From: Burkholderiales bacterium
GTDB lineage: Bacteria > Pseudomonadota > Gammaproteobacteria > Burkholderiales > Burkholderiaceae_C
Direction: 5' to 3'
Assembly (NCBI GenBank): GCA_005793295.1
Contig: SXSX01000108.1
Span: 1 to 10,613 of the forward strand
Length of the DNA: 10,613 bases
Of this stretch, positions 1 to 6,632 are shown piece after piece. The notes under the pieces are model-generated. The model had not been told where the DNA came from and did not search any database. It saw only the letters and a list, made by a program, of their open reading frames with translations. Positions within the stretch are counted from its first letter, which is position 1; each line of letters opens with the position of its first letter. The translations under genes and the position numbers were made by a program.

Positions 1-318
1 CAGCGCATCAAGCTGGCGCTTGAATTGAGCAAACGCGATACCGGACGCACGCTGTATGTTTTAGATGAGCCGACCACAGGGCTGCACTTTGCAGATATTG
101 CATTGCTACTTAAAGTGTTGCACCAGTTGTGCGACGCGGGCAATACGATTGTCATCATCGAACACAACTTGGATGTCATTAAAACCGCAGACTGGGTCAT
201 TGACATGGGCCCTGAAGGCGGCTCGGGCGGTGGACAGGTGCTGGGCGTTGGAACGCCTGAAGACATCGCCGCCAACTCGGAGAGTTTTACCGGGCAGTAC
301 TTAAAAAACTTACTCTAG
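1..318 (+). CDS. uvrA: UvrABC excinuclease subunit A, C-terminal end (5' truncated by window)
   Basis: The reading frame is open from base 1 and encodes the last 105 residues of UvrA, the DNA-damage-sensing ATPase of nucleotide excision repair. The second ABC ATPase domain is visible: the helix after the ABC signature (QRIKLALELSKR), the Walker B stretch YVLDEPTTGLH with its Asp-Glu pair, the H-loop IVIIEHNLDVIKTADW, and the typical UvrA ending DMGPEGGSGGG followed by SFTGQYLK. The signature motif itself and everything before it lie outside the window. The stop is at 316-318. The gene converges on the UDG gene with only 15 bp between stops, and no terminator hairpin is seen there. The TTG at 25 is not the true start. 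Identity is very secure because the family tail is highly conserved. Confidence 0.97.
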   Translation, partial: QRIKLALELSKRDTGRTLYVLDEPTTGLHFADIALLLKVLHQLCDAGNTIVIIEHNLDVIKTADWVIDMGPEGGSGGGQVLGVGTPEDIAANSESFTGQYLKNLL

Positions 319-333
319 CGGCTACTAATCTCG

Positions 334-1122
334 CTACGCTTTTTCCAACTCCGCCATAGCCAGACACAAATCGGCCCAGGCTTTGGCTTTGTCTGCGCCG
401 CTACGAAGCAATGCTTTGGGCGTGTAGGTCACGACCACCGCAATACCTTGGTAGCGGTACACCACCCCGCGTTGTTTGCCCAAAGGTAACGCCAAGGCAT
501 CTGGGTGTTCGGCCAACAACACTTGGCTGGCAAATCGGCCCATCACCACAATAAGTTTCGGTTGCGCTAAGGCAATTTCACGCTGCAGGTAAGCGGCGCA
601 CTGCGCCAATTCAGCCGCTTGGGGAACACGGCCTTGGGGCGGCCGGCATTTGGTGATGTTGGTTACCAAGGCTTGTGAACGCGGCGCGCTTCTCTCTTTG
701 CCTGCACCCATGCGCACAGCACCAACGGCTTTGAGCATGTTGTCCAAGAGCACGCCCGCCTCCCCTGCGAAAGGCGCGCCGCTTGCGTCTTCTTCTTCAT
801 CGGGCGGATCGCCCACCACCATCCACGTTGCAAGCGCACCATCAGGCATGGCCACCAAGGTGGAATTTTTACGCCCGCCGCACAAGCCACAGGCCTGGCA
901 TTGGGATGCGGTGTCTGCGAGTGCTTCCCAGTCCAAGGTGTTGATTTTGCTCAGGTCGTTTGACTGACTGTTTGGCTGACCTGATGAAGCTCGCGGCGCG
1001 GACGTGACTGATGCGTTGGGCGCGGCCTTCGGTAGGGCACGCGTTGGTTGGCTAGGAAGCCACAGCTCAACGCCCATCTCTTTGAGCATAGCGCGTTGTC
1101 GGGTATCTAGGTCCAAAGGCAT
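334..1122 (-). CDS. Family-4 type uracil-DNA glycosylase (Fe-S), with divergent active-site motifs
   Basis: This 262-residue protein resembles family-4 (UDGa) uracil-DNA glycosylases, which excise uracil from DNA and carry a 4Fe-4S cluster. The N-terminus (about 1-60) has a Pro/Ala/Ser/Gln-rich linker from about residue 26, as in other betaproteobacterial versions. The core follows. Candidate cluster ligands are C75, C78 (and C81) in CQACGLC, plus C159 and C175 in TKCRPPQGRVPQAAELAQC. The motif-1 region is VVGDPPDEEEDASGAPFAGEAG (split at 102-113 and 114-123), where family members usually read GE(A/G)PGxxED. Near the C-terminus, VVTYTPKALLR (230-240) stands where HP(S/A)xLLR is usual, so the expected His is Thr234. 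The fold assignment is good; full catalytic activity is uncertain. The gene is last in a tsaB-rimI-udg operon, 10 bp after rimI. No strong Shine-Dalgarno site precedes the ATG at 1122. Confidence 0.87.
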   Translation of the reverse strand: MPLDLDTRQRAMLKEMGVELWLPSQPTRALPKAAPNASVTSAPRASSGQPNSQSNDLSKINTLDWEALADTASQCQACGLCGGRKNSTLVAMPDGALATWMVVGDPPDEEEDASGAPFAGEAGVLLDNMLKAVGAVRMGAGKERSAPRSQALVTNITKCRPPQGRVPQAAELAQCAAYLQREIALAQPKLIVVMGRFASQVLLAEHPDALALPLGKQRGVVYRYQGIAVVVTYTPKALLRSGADKAKAWADLCLAMAELEKA

Positions 1123-1132
1123 GGGTTCACTT

Positions 1133-1621
1133 TCAGAGGTCTAAGCGCATGACCAGCGCATCTTCGCGTTGACCGTGGGCGCTGGCATAGTAATTTTTAC
1201 GTTGGGCAATGCGTTTGTAACCGTGGCTTTCATACACCTGCAATGCACGAAGGTTACCCACCCGAACTTCCAACCAGAGGTACTCTGCGTCCTGGCCGCG
1301 GGCCCAAAGTGTGATCGCATCGAGCATCACCTGGGCCCAGCCCTGGCGTTGGTAGGTGGGGTTGACGGTGATATTGAGTAAGTGCGCCTCATCCACACCT
1401 TTCATCGCCACAAAATAACCCAGTATGGTTGTGTCGGCCATCAAGATTTGGGCTTGGTAGCTGCTGTGCAGCACATCTAAGAAGTTTGCACGCGACCAGG
1501 GGTGGGCATAGGCCTTTTCTTCCACTTGCAACACCGCGCTTAGCCGCTCCATCACCAAGGGCTCAAATCGCACTTCGGTTTGAAGGCTTGGGGATTGTTG
1601 CAGCATGGTGGATTCAGGCAT
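1133..1621 (-). CDS. rimI: Ribosomal protein S18 alanine N-acetyltransferase (GNAT)
   Basis: RimI is a GNAT acetyltransferase that acetylates the N-terminal Ala of ribosomal protein S18 using acetyl-CoA. With the ATG at 1621 the protein has 162 residues, close to the usual RimI length. Visible features are the acetyl-CoA pyrophosphate loop NPTYQRQGWAQ (Q/RxxGxA pattern, about 87-97) and the RimI-like C-terminal block WLEVRVGNLRALQVYESHGY (about 116-135), followed by RKNYYASAHGQREDALVM. The frame can be extended to a TTG at 1675, but that adds only a Lys-rich stretch antisense-free to nothing conserved and would overlap tsaB by 62 nt. The ATG at 1621 overlaps the tsaB stop by 8 nt (ATGCCTGA), which fits translational coupling. 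A second ATG at 1606 cannot be excluded. The tsaB-rimI pairing is common in proteobacteria and supports the assignment. Confidence 0.93.
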   Translation of the reverse strand: MPESTMLQQSPSLQTEVRFEPLVMERLSAVLQVEEKAYAHPWSRANFLDVLHSSYQAQILMADTTILGYFVAMKGVDEAHLLNITVNPTYQRQGWAQVMLDAITLWARGQDAEYLWLEVRVGNLRALQVYESHGYKRIAQRKNYYASAHGQREDALVMRLDL

Positions 1622-2390
1622 GGCTTGAATCGCTTGCGGCAATGCGAATTTTTTCTGCTTTTTCAGCTTTTTCAACCGCTCGCTCTTCGGTAGTTTTAGC
1701 CACCTTGTCGCGAATATAAATCGGCATCGCCTGCTCTGCAGAAACTCTTAAGCCGGCAGCAATCAAGCCCGGGGCCAAACGCAGCATCGCGCTGGCAGTC
1801 GGTAAAGCCGATATACGTCGGGCGTTGCTATCAAGGCGCACAGGCAAGCGGTCGGCGTACACCTCAAACACATTCCCCGCCCAGACATCACAGCGCGTCG
1901 AATGCGCAGATTCCCACGCCTGCAGACCGGCGGGCGAGAGCAAGCAAGGCGCTTGAATGTCGATCCAACGCTCACCTTCAAACTGGTAACTTGCGCCATA
2001 CATTTCGTCCATACGCGCATCCAACAAAGCGATAATTTTTCCGGATTGGTTTTGAGGCAAGGCGCTATGTCGAGCTTCTTCTGCCACAGCCAAGAGAGAC
2101 GGTATGGGCAGCACGGGTAACTCTGCCCCAAACGCCAACCCTTGGGCCACCGAACACGCTGTTCGCAGACCGGTGAATGAGCCTGGGCCACTGCCAAAAC
2201 AAATCGCATCTAAGCTTTTAAGAGAAATATCTGCTTGTTGCAGCAAATCCAAAAGACCTTGGATCAAAACTGAGGAAGCGAGCGAGCCTCCTGGACCCTC
2301 TTTTTGCCAAACGCGAGGCGCGCCGTCCACCCAGCGCGAAACGGCCATGGACATCACGTCCGTGCTGGTGTCAAAGGCCAATAGATTCAT
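1614..2390 (-). CDS. tsaB: tRNA threonylcarbamoyladenosine biosynthesis protein TsaB
   Basis: TsaB is the ASKHA-fold partner of TsaD in the complex that installs N6-threonylcarbamoyladenosine (t6A) at position 37 of ANN-decoding tRNAs. The 258-residue protein opens with the family start LLAFDTSTDVMSMAV, then carries the TsaB signature FGSGPGSFTGLRTACSVAQG (65-84), which is diagnostic. The segment ALLDARMDEMYGASY (121-135) is also conserved in the family. After the usual ending IYIRDKVA (about 224-231) there is an unusual Lys/Glu/Ala-rich tail of some 27 residues (KAEKAEKIRIAASDSSHA). This makes it a little longer than E. coli TsaB (231). The ATG at 2390 has no clear Shine-Dalgarno site; a GATAAT lies 8 nt upstream. 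It is first in the minus-strand operon with rimI and the UDG gene. Confidence 0.95.
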   Translation of the reverse strand: MNLLAFDTSTDVMSMAVSRWVDGAPRVWQKEGPGGSLASSVLIQGLLDLLQQADISLKSLDAICFGSGPGSFTGLRTACSVAQGLAFGAELPVLPIPSLLAVAEEARHSALPQNQSGKIIALLDARMDEMYGASYQFEGERWIDIQAPCLLSPAGLQAWESAHSTRCDVWAGNVFEVYADRLPVRLDSNARRISALPTASAMLRLAPGLIAAGLRVSAEQAMPIYIRDKVAKTTEERAVEKAEKAEKIRIAASDSSHA

Positions 2391-2446
2391 AAGGCTGGAT
2401 TATCAGGGAAGCGCCTTTTCAGTCTTTCCCCCCCGATAATGGCCGC
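2391..2446. promoter_or_regulatory. Divergent tsaB/dacB spacer with mirrored GATAAT boxes
   Basis: This 56-bp spacer must hold the promoters of two divergent genes. A GATAAT hexamer (4 or 5 matches to the sigma-70 -10 box, depending on weighting) occurs on each strand, at 2404-2399 (-) and 2435-2440 (+). They sit 8 and 6 nt from the tsaB and dacB start codons. They form the outer arms of an imperfect inverted repeat whose inner parts are GGGAA and TTCCC. No convincing -35 boxes and no Shine-Dalgarno sequence precede either ATG. Transcripts from such boxes would be leaderless or nearly so. This is inference from sequence alone. Confidence 0.3.
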
Positions 2447-3865
2447 ATGTCTTTTCGTTCCGCCTTCGTTGTTGCTTGGTGTTTTTGGAGTTTTTGCGCT
2501 TTGGCGCAGATTCCTGCGAGCATTGACGCGGAATTGGCAAAGGCAAAAATTCCGCGCGATGCGGCAGCATTTTTGGTGGTTGAGGCAGTTAATTCCACGA
2601 GCGCTAGCAAACCCCGTTTGAGCCACCGCGTTTCCGCTCCGATGCAATCCGCTTCAGTCATAAAGCTTGCGACAACGTTTGCAGCCCTCGAACTGCTTGG
2701 GCCCGCCTACACCTGGGCCACGCCCGTGTTCAGCGATGGCGCTATTCGCGAGGGTGTGCTTTACGGAAATGTGTATATCCAAGGCCAAGGCGATCCCAAG
2801 TTAGTGTTGGAGCGCTTGTGGCTGCTGTTACGCCGCCTTCAGGGCGCAGGCATAACCTCCATTCGGGGGGATATCGTTCTTGACCGCAGCGCCTTTGAGG
2901 TTCCTGAAAGTGATCCCGGCGCGTTTGATGGCGAGCCTTTGCGCCCCTACAACGCCAGCCCCGACGCGCTGCTGTTGAACTACAAATCAGTGGTGATGAC
3001 TTTTACACCCGCCCCAGGGGGCAACGTCTCCCACGTTCAATACGACCCGCCCTTAGCTGGCGTACAGACCCAAGACACGGTGGTCTTATCCACCACCCCC
3101 TGCAACGACTACCGCGCAACTCTGAAGCCTGATTTTTCAGATCCTTTACGAATTCGCTTTACCGGAAGCTACCCATTGAGTTGTGGGGAAAGAGTGTGGC
3201 CGGTGGCGTATGTCGATCCAGCGAATTTTGCGCCCCGCGCGGTGCAGGGGCTGTGGAGCACCATGGGCGGAAAACTCTCGGGCTCAGTGCGTTTTGGAAA
3301 TGTGCCACCGCGCCTAGCCTCAGAAAAGCCACTATTCGAAGTTCGCTCTGCGCCCTTAGCGGAGATCATTCGCGACATCAACAAATACAGTAACAACGTG
3401 ATGGCGCAGCAATTGTTTTTGACATTGGGGCGCGATGGCAATGGTTCAGTCGCCAATTTTTCTGCATCACGCAGCGTCATGCAGCGCTGGTGGCAAGAGC
3501 GCATTAGCCAAGATGAGCCTTTGAATATGGACAATGGCTCGGGCTTGTCGCGTACCGAGCGTATCAGCGCCCAAGCCCTGGGGCGCTTGCTGCAAAACGT
3601 TTACCGCTCGCCCCTGATGCCCGAATTCATTGCCTCTTTACCCATTAGCGGTATCGACGGAACGATGAAACGCAGCAAATCCAACAGCCAAGGCAGCGCC
3701 CACTTGAAAACCGGAAGCATCAACGGAGTCACCGCCATTGCGGGCTTTGTTCACGCAACCAGCGGCAAACACTATGTTCTGGTCGCCTTGGTGAATCACC
3801 CCAACGCCCCAGCTGCACGCGCTGTGTTTGACGCGCTCGTGGACTGGACCGCACAAGACCACTAA
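2447..3865 (+). CDS. dacB: D-alanyl-D-alanine carboxypeptidase/endopeptidase, PBP4 (DacB, peptidase S13)
   Basis: This low-molecular-mass penicillin-binding protein trims the terminal D-Ala from muropeptides and can cleave peptide cross-links in the periplasm. The 472-residue length matches E. coli PBP4 (477). An N-terminal signal peptide is visible: a hydrophobic run SAFVVAWCFWSFCALA with a likely cut after ALA-Q near residue 20. All three serine-transpeptidase motifs are present: SxxK as S70-VI-K73, SxN as S315-N-N317 in KYSNNVMAQQLF, and KTG at 421-423 in HLKTGSINGVTAIAG. The S13-type block MDNGSGLSR is at 361-369. The large insert between motifs 1 and 2, typical of class C PBPs, is present. 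The gene is divergent from tsaB and is followed after 8 bp by the SemiSWEET gene. Active-site completeness suggests a functional enzyme. Confidence 0.96.
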   Translation: MSFRSAFVVAWCFWSFCALAQIPASIDAELAKAKIPRDAAAFLVVEAVNSTSASKPRLSHRVSAPMQSASVIKLATTFAALELLGPAYTWATPVFSDGAIREGVLYGNVYIQGQGDPKLVLERLWLLLRRLQGAGITSIRGDIVLDRSAFEVPESDPGAFDGEPLRPYNASPDALLLNYKSVVMTFTPAPGGNVSHVQYDPPLAGVQTQDTVVLSTTPCNDYRATLKPDFSDPLRIRFTGSYPLSCGERVWPVAYVDPANFAPRAVQGLWSTMGGKLSGSVRFGNVPPRLASEKPLFEVRSAPLAEIIRDINKYSNNVMAQQLFLTLGRDGNGSVANFSASRSVMQRWWQERISQDEPLNMDNGSGLSRTERISAQALGRLLQNVYRSPLMPEFIASLPISGIDGTMKRSKSNSQGSAHLKTGSINGVTAIAGFVHATSGKHYVLVALVNHPNAPAARAVFDALVDWTAQDH

Positions 3866-3873
3866 AGACTTTT

Positions 3874-4128
3874 ATGCAACTATCTGATTGGGTTGGTAGC
3901 CTCGCAGCCACCTTAACCACCGTGAGTTTTATTCCCCAAGCGCTGCACACCTACCGCAGCAAAGATGTGGGTGGTATTTCCCTCTTGGGGTACAGCAGTT
4001 TTACCGTAGGGGTCGGGCTGTGGCTGATTTATGGGTTGTTGCTACGCGAGTGGCCTATCGTGATTGCCAACGCGATCACCGTGTCATTTGCCTCGCTGAT
4101 TTTGCTGATGAAAATTCGCTACCGCTAG
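3874..4128 (+). CDS. SemiSWEET / PQ-loop small transporter
   Basis: This 84-residue membrane protein has the size and three-helix layout of bacterial SemiSWEETs, which dimerise to pass small sugars down a gradient. Helix 1 runs about 4-24 and contains the PQ motif (P21-Q22) in TVSFIPQALHTYRSKDVGGIS. Helix 2 is about 35-55 and helix 3 about 60-79. W50 and N66 lie where the substrate-pocket Trp and Asn are found in characterised SemiSWEETs. The loop after helix 1 (RSKDVGGIS) is typical of the family. The actual substrate cannot be read from sequence. The ATG at 3874 is 8 bp after the dacB stop, so the two are probably cotranscribed, although no functional link is obvious. Its TAG stop overlaps the stop of the opposite-strand SEC-C gene. 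Confidence 0.9.
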   Translation: MQLSDWVGSLAATLTTVSFIPQALHTYRSKDVGGISLLGYSSFTVGVGLWLIYGLLLREWPIVIANAITVSFASLILLMKIRYR

Positions 4129-4940
4129 GCCGTGCCACAGCACTTCTTGAGTTTTTTCCCGCTTCCACAAGGACACACATCATTGCGCCCTGGCTCGGCC
4201 AACTTACGAACCGTTTCAACCCGCGGACCCACACCACGCCAGAGTTCATACATGTCGTAGACCGCCCACATCCCGTCAGCAAACGCGTTCACTCGGGCTT
4301 TACTCATGGAAGGTGGCGTGTCATCGCTAAAGGGAGATACTTCAGGCTCTCCCTCATCATCTTCGGTTAGCGCAACAATGGACTCCAAGGCTGCATCCAA
4401 CCACTTGGCTGCGTCTTTGTCTTTCGGTGGCGCCCACTCCTCGGGCCAGTTTTCCACCACGAACATAAAACCCAAAGCCCAAACTTGGGCAAAGGATGGA
4501 ACAGGATCGTCACCAAGCTCTGCACGCTCCTCCTCAGACAAGGACGCGATCGCTCCGCGCACATCCATGATTTCGGGCTGGTACGCGTGATCATCGTCTA
4601 ATGACTCAATCTCTTTGGCCAAAGCGCTGGCAATTTCTTCCCAACGCTTCGTCCATATGTCCATAAACCGCTGGCGTTGGGCCGCATCGGCAAAACTGCC
4701 CTCAAATTCTGCGAGTTCGTCACCCAGTTCTTGAGCTGGTGTTTTTTCAGGCGCAACACCCAAAAGCACGTCTAAGTATTCATCTGCGCTGATCGCGCGG
4801 CGACTGCAAATCAGTGCGGCCATCACGCCTTCGCAAAACTCCCACTGCGGCGTCTCATCATTGCGCTCGCGCAAATCGTCCAAGATGGCATCAATTTCGT
4901 CAAACTCTTCGGGACTGACGGCGGGGGCTTGGTTAGACAT
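4125..4940 (-). CDS. YecA/UPF0149-like protein with C-terminal SEC-C zinc motif
   Basis: The 271-residue acidic protein combines a UPF0149/YgfB-YecA-type helical domain with a C-terminal SEC-C motif. The helical domain includes WEFCEGVMAALICSRRAIS near the N-terminus and FAQVWALGFMFVVENWPEEW in the middle. The SEC-C tail is CPCGSGKKLKKCC (residues 256-268), with the C-x-C-x8-C-C spacing of the SecA-like zinc site. Proteins of this kind are poorly characterised; E. coli YecA has been linked to SecA and the ribosome, but a role here is only inference. The ATG at 4940 was chosen. A GTG at 4949 in the same frame would add three residues and overlap the upstream oxidoreductase stop (GTGA). Neither start has a strong Shine-Dalgarno site, so coupled translation from the upstream gene is likely. 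Its stop overlaps that of the SemiSWEET gene. Confidence 0.85.
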   Translation of the reverse strand: MSNQAPAVSPEEFDEIDAILDDLRERNDETPQWEFCEGVMAALICSRRAISADEYLDVLLGVAPEKTPAQELGDELAEFEGSFADAAQRQRFMDIWTKRWEEIASALAKEIESLDDDHAYQPEIMDVRGAIASLSEEERAELGDDPVPSFAQVWALGFMFVVENWPEEWAPPKDKDAAKWLDAALESIVALTEDDEGEPEVSPFSDDTPPSMSKARVNAFADGMWAVYDMYELWRGVGPRVETVRKLAEPGRNDVCPCGSGKKLKKCCGTA

Positions 4941-4945
4941 GGTTT

Positions 4946-6046
4946 TCACAAGCTAGCAAGCGCCGCGGGCGAGTAGTCTTTGAGCTCGGTATCACGCCCA
5001 TCACGCACTTTAAGAACCCATTCGGGGTCACTGATCAAGGCGCGGCCCACGGCGACCAAATCAAAATCACCCCGGTCAAAGCGACGCATCAATTCATCTA
5101 GTGAGGCGGGCTGCGAAGATTCACCACCAAAGGAGGCGATAAATTCTCCGGAGAGGCCCACCGAGCCCACTGTGATCGTGGGTTTGCCTGTGAGTTTTTT
5201 CGCCCAACCCGCAAAGTTCAGATCAGAGCTCTCGTACTCAGGCTCCCAGAAACGTCGCTGCGAGCAGTGGAAAATATCAGCGCCTGCATCCGCCAAGGGT
5301 GCAAGCCAGGCTTCCATTTCTTGCGGGGTTTTGGCCATTTGTACGGCGTAGTCTTGTTGCTTCCACTGCGAGAGGCGGATGATCACAGGGTAGCCTGGGC
5401 CGACCTCCGCGCGTACAGCTTTCAAAATGTTAGCGGCAAAACGCCCGCGCTGCACCAAGGTGCTTCCACCGTATTTATCTTCACGCGTATTGGTTACATC
5501 CCAAAAAAACTGGTCAATGAGGTAGCCGTGTGCTCCGTGAAGTTCTATGGAATCAAAGCCCAGTTTCTTAGCCGCTCCCGCTGCTCGCGCAAAGGCAGCA
5601 ATGGTGTCTGCGATAACAGAGTCGATCATGGGTTCGCCCAGCGTTTTGTTTGCCGACGACTTTCCCGACGGTGAATCCCACGGACCCGGCGGCTGCCAGT
5701 CGGATCGGCGGTTACGCACAGCGCCCACATGCCAAAGCTGCGGTGCCATCACTCCGCCAGACGCGTGAACGCCCTCTATGACTCGCTTCCATGCTGCCAG
5801 CGCTGCGTCTCCGTAAAAGTGAGGAACATCGGGGTCATTCGAAGCTGCGGGGCGTTCCACCACCGTTCCCTCCGAAACGATCAACCCCACTGCAGCCTCC
5901 GCACGGCGTTTGTAATAAGCCGTTACCGCATCAGTAGGAACACCCCCAGGAGAAAAGGATCGGGTCATGGGTGCCATCACGATGCGGTTAGGCAGGTGAA
6001 GCGACTTGCAAGTAAAGGGCTGGAAAAGGGACGCGCTGTGGTTCAT
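4946..6046 (-). CDS. NADH:flavin oxidoreductase, Old Yellow Enzyme family
   Basis: This 366-residue FMN enzyme belongs to the Old Yellow Enzyme/NemA family of ene-reductases, which reduce activated C=C bonds or nitro compounds with NAD(P)H. It is a single TIM barrel: the N-terminal strand LPNRIVMAPMTRS (18-30), the substrate/FMN motif IELHGAHGYLIDQFF (167-181) with H170, H173 and Y175 at the anion-hole and proton-donor positions, then NTREDKYGGS, and a C-terminal phosphate-binding region VAVGRALISDPEWV. The His-x-x-His pair is the form seen in many bacterial members, against His-x-x-Asn in yeast OYE1. No Fe-S/FAD extension is present, so it is not a 2,4-dienoyl-CoA reductase-type fusion. The physiological substrate is unknown. 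It is first in a two-gene unit with the SEC-C gene. The 59 bp upstream to the left att-like repeat must hold its own promoter, if any. Confidence 0.92.
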   Translation of the reverse strand: MNHSASLFQPFTCKSLHLPNRIVMAPMTRSFSPGGVPTDAVTAYYKRRAEAAVGLIVSEGTVVERPAASNDPDVPHFYGDAALAAWKRVIEGVHASGGVMAPQLWHVGAVRNRRSDWQPPGPWDSPSGKSSANKTLGEPMIDSVIADTIAAFARAAGAAKKLGFDSIELHGAHGYLIDQFFWDVTNTREDKYGGSTLVQRGRFAANILKAVRAEVGPGYPVIIRLSQWKQQDYAVQMAKTPQEMEAWLAPLADAGADIFHCSQRRFWEPEYESSDLNFAGWAKKLTGKPTITVGSVGLSGEFIASFGGESSQPASLDELMRRFDRGDFDLVAVGRALISDPEWVLKVRDGRDTELKDYSPAALASL

Positions 6047-6075
6047 GTTTTGCCTAAGGTTTGATTACCTCAGCA

Positions 6076-6101
6076 ATTGTATGTAACCGCTTTGAAGTCA
6101 A
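6076..6101 (-). promoter_or_regulatory. Possible promoter of the flavin oxidoreductase gene
   Basis: On the minus strand a TTGACT (6101-6096) and a TACAAT (6081-6076) precede the oxidoreductase ATG, resembling sigma-70 -35 and -10 boxes. The spacer is only 14 bp, shorter than the usual 16-18, so this is a weak call. The elements lie on the chromosomal side of the repeat at 6106-6125, so they would predate the insertion. Confidence 0.25.
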
Positions 6102-6105
6102 ATAC

Positions 6106-6125
6106 TGGTGCGGCTGGCGGGGATC
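6106..6125. repeat. att-like direct repeat, distal copy of the tRNA-Arg 3' end
   Basis: The 20 bases TGGTGCGGCTGGCGGGGATC are identical to 7438-7457, the last 20 nt of tRNA-Arg (T-loop edge through acceptor stem and CCA, read on the minus strand). Identity stops sharply on both sides (C against A on the left, A against G on the right). The rest of the tRNA is absent here, so it is a 3'-end fragment and not a second gene. It is the expected far att site of an element integrated at the tRNA 3' end. Confidence 0.85.
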
Positions 6126-6212
6126 ACAAATACGCCCGTAACCCTCATGAACACAAGGCTTTCGGAAATTTGAATTTCAAGCTACCGCTAAAAATACCGC
6201 AAATTCTGAAAG

Positions 6213-6632
6213 TTAACTGCCCCAAGGGTTGATCACGTCCAGCCCCAGATCCAGACCCACAAAATCTCGACTGTTGCGCGTGACCATGCTCAAGCCATGC
6301 TGCACAGCGGTTGCCGCCAAAAGACTGTCAATCGCTGGCAATGGTCGGCCTGCTGCGGCCACCAATCGACCCCAACGATCTGCAACCTGTGCGTCAACCG
6401 GAAAGATGCGTCCGGCAAAAAAACCAGGCAAATCCGTCTCCAGCCAATCCGCCAGGGCCATGCGACGTTCAGCATTTGCCAACCCTTCAATGCCTTTGCG
6501 TAATTCTCCCAGCGTTAACACACTCAAAAACAGCGTTGACGCAGGCCTGCGCGAAAACCACTCGACCACACTGGCATCAGGCGTCTTGCGGCGCAGCTCC
6601 GACAAAACGTTGGTGTCGAGCAAATAACTCAA
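6213..6632 (-). CDS. vapC: PIN-domain toxin, VapC-like (type II toxin-antitoxin)
   Basis: The 139-residue protein is a single PIN domain, the Mg-dependent ribonuclease fold of VapC/FitB toxins, which typically cut tRNA or rRNA. It starts YLLDTNVLSELRR, with catalytic D6. The second acidic residue is E43 in SVLTLGELRKGIEG, the third is D102 in PAIDSLLAATA, and D123 in VTRNSRDF completes the acidic cluster. All key residues are present, so the toxin looks intact. The start is a TTG at 6632, overlapping the antitoxin stop (TTGA). A GAGGTG Shine-Dalgarno site sits 5 nt upstream inside the antitoxin gene, and no ATG lies near the N-terminus, so the TTG start is well supported. The weak start may keep toxin output below antitoxin output. 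The RNA target is not predictable. Confidence 0.9.
   Translation of the reverse strand: MSYLLDTNVLSELRRKTPDASVVEWFSRRPASTLFLSVLTLGELRKGIEGLANAERRMALADWLETDLPGFFAGRIFPVDAQVADRWGRLVAAAGRPLPAIDSLLAATAVQHGLSMVTRNSRDFVGLDLGLDVINPWGS

Noticed and set aside
650..967. Plus-strand open frame inside the UDG gene
   Set aside because: It is the complement of a conserved coding sequence, has no recognisable domain and no ribosome site.
1622..1675. Longer rimI beginning at TTG 1675
   Set aside because: It would add a Lys-rich, non-conserved N-terminus and a 62-nt overlap with tsaB; the ATG at 1621 gives normal RimI length and a typical 8-nt coupled overlap.
3169..3534. Minus-strand open frame inside dacB
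   Set aside because: Shadow of the PBP4 coding sequence, with no family features of its own.
6165..6178. AT-rich palindrome GAAATT-TG-AATTTC as a toxin-operon terminator
   Set aside because: The stem is six AT-rich pairs with a 2-nt centre too small for a hairpin loop, and no T-run follows on the minus strand.
6106..6180. A second tRNA-Arg gene at the left repeat
   Set aside because: Only the final 20 nt match; there is no anticodon arm, D-arm or 5' acceptor strand beyond 6125.
6183..6200. Doubled TACCGC as a repeat array or integration iteron
   Set aside because: Only two short copies 12 bp apart; expected by chance.
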